A stretch of 64,000 nt of DNA from CAJQPP01 sp963793465 (GTDB taxonomy: Bacteria; Planctomycetota; Planctomycetia; Pirellulales; Pirellulaceae), in NCBI GenBank assembly GCA_963793465.1, contig CAWCAJ010000012.1:558001-622000 (forward strand). The letters run 5' to 3'. Shown here one piece after another: positions 63,535 through 64,000 of the stretch (its first letter is position 1; every line of letters begins with the position of its first letter). The notes beneath the pieces were generated by a model. It was not told where the DNA came from and did not search any database. It saw only the letters and a program-made list of their open reading frames with translations. The translations under genes were made by a program, and so were the position numbers.

Positions 63535-64000
63535 ACAAAAGGGGCCACCCAATCTTCAGGACGCCGAAAAAGGCAGCGACGATCGAGGGCGTATGCAATA
63601 CGACCGCCGGCGGCTGATCCTGACCAGTTCGATGGTGGCCCAGCCCACTCATTTTCGCTACGCCTGGGGCCGCAACCCGCTGGCCAATCTGCAGGCAACG
63701 GGCAACAAGGATCTACCTTTTGGCACCCAGCGTAGCGACGACTGGCGGATGGAAGAAGTCCCGCTTGATGTCGTTGGTGACGAGTCTGGCCAACCAATGG
63801 CTCTGCCTATTTCGCGTCGTGACCGCAACGAGATCCTGCAGGCCTTGCGGCAACAGGATCAACAGTGTCGCTTGACGGGGCCCGGCAAGTCATTGAGACG
63901 ATCGTGGGCAGCGACGCAAAATGAGAGGTGGGCGGCCTCGAATTCGGAAGTCGACTGGGCTGGCATTCCCTGGCTGACGGGTGCCAACCCCTCCGACGTC
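63527..64000 (+). CDS. Partial sialate O-acetylesterase-like C-terminal fragment
   Basis: An open frame runs to the window end without a stop. A GTG at 63527 overlaps the SpoIIAA-like stop and an ATG lies at 63593. The residues THFRYAWGRNPLANL, LPFGTQRSDDWRMEEVPL and the following Arg/Glu segment resemble the C-terminal end of planctomycete sialate O-acetylesterases, but the whole N-terminal catalytic part is missing upstream. It may be a fragment (pseudogene), a recombined gene or a start of a different protein that continues beyond the window. The true start cannot be decided. Confidence 0.45.
   Translation, partial: MPKQKGPPNLQDAEKGSDDRGRMQYDRRRLILTSSMVAQPTHFRYAWGRNPLANLQATGNKDLPFGTQRSDDWRMEEVPLDVVGDESGQPMALPISRRDRNEILQALRQQDQQCRLTGPGKSLRRSWAATQNERWAASNSEVDWAGIPWLTGANPSDV

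Overview
The window reads as a piece of a planctomycete chromosome, most likely from the Pirellulales. It carries Planctomycetota-specific families: paired DUF1549/DUF1553 cytochrome proteins, Tat-exported DUF1501 proteins, a LEPRxLL-type exported metalloprotease (here LEARQLL), secreted WD40, PQQ and PPC-domain proteins, and MJ0042-like zinc ribbons on membrane proteins. I see no rRNA, tRNA, prophage, transposase or CRISPR array.

Layout. 1-10.5 kb is mostly housekeeping on the + strand: a zinc-ribbon/GYF membrane protein, endonuclease IV (nfo), an ABC exporter pair, dnaG, rpoD, a C4 zinc-ribbon coiled-coil protein and greA. 10.6-19.3 kb is leftward: a 1191-aa metalloprotease, a sulfotransferase, a PQQ beta-propeller, an MFS transporter and a pore-less voltage-sensor-like protein. 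19.7-22.6 kb is an ECF sigma / zinc anti-sigma / tryptophan-hendecad secreted coiled-coil cluster. 23.5-28.7 kb is a DUF1549/1553 plus DUF1501 pair. 29-34.6 kb has a sulfotransferase, a Dnmt2-like methyltransferase and purL-purQ, with two PurS-like modules fused to PurL. 34.7-41.6 kb holds a C-terminal CxxCH cytochrome-like protein, an ApbE-type flavin transferase, a spermidine-synthase-like membrane protein and a ThuA protein. 41.8-50.4 kb is one four-gene operon (DUF1501, PPC, DUF1549/1553, cytochrome-WD40) behind a good sigma-70-type promoter. 50.7-64 kb has two M48 peptidases, a pentapeptide-repeat protein, a Sm_multidrug_ex / family-5 UDG / CPBP-protease operon, a large zinc-ribbon membrane protein, NAD synthetase, a SpoIIAA-like protein and an open-ended esterase-like fragment.

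Working together. dnaG and rpoD form the classical macromolecular-synthesis pair. purL and purQ make FGAM synthase. The 41.8-50.4 kb operon looks like an envelope module of unknown substrate. The sigma/anti-sigma pair probably controls the adjacent coiled-coil protein.

The most unusual non-coding signals are a 67-bp dispersed palindromic repeat present twice (about 19.3 and 50.5 kb, opposite orientation, 62/67 identical) and about ten short tandem duplications with periods of 14-19 bp, nearly all intergenic and several touching stop codons. The best protein-level finds are the Dnmt2-like enzyme, the pore-less voltage-sensor protein and the 11-residue tryptophan repeat. All calls are from reading the sequence; no database search was possible.
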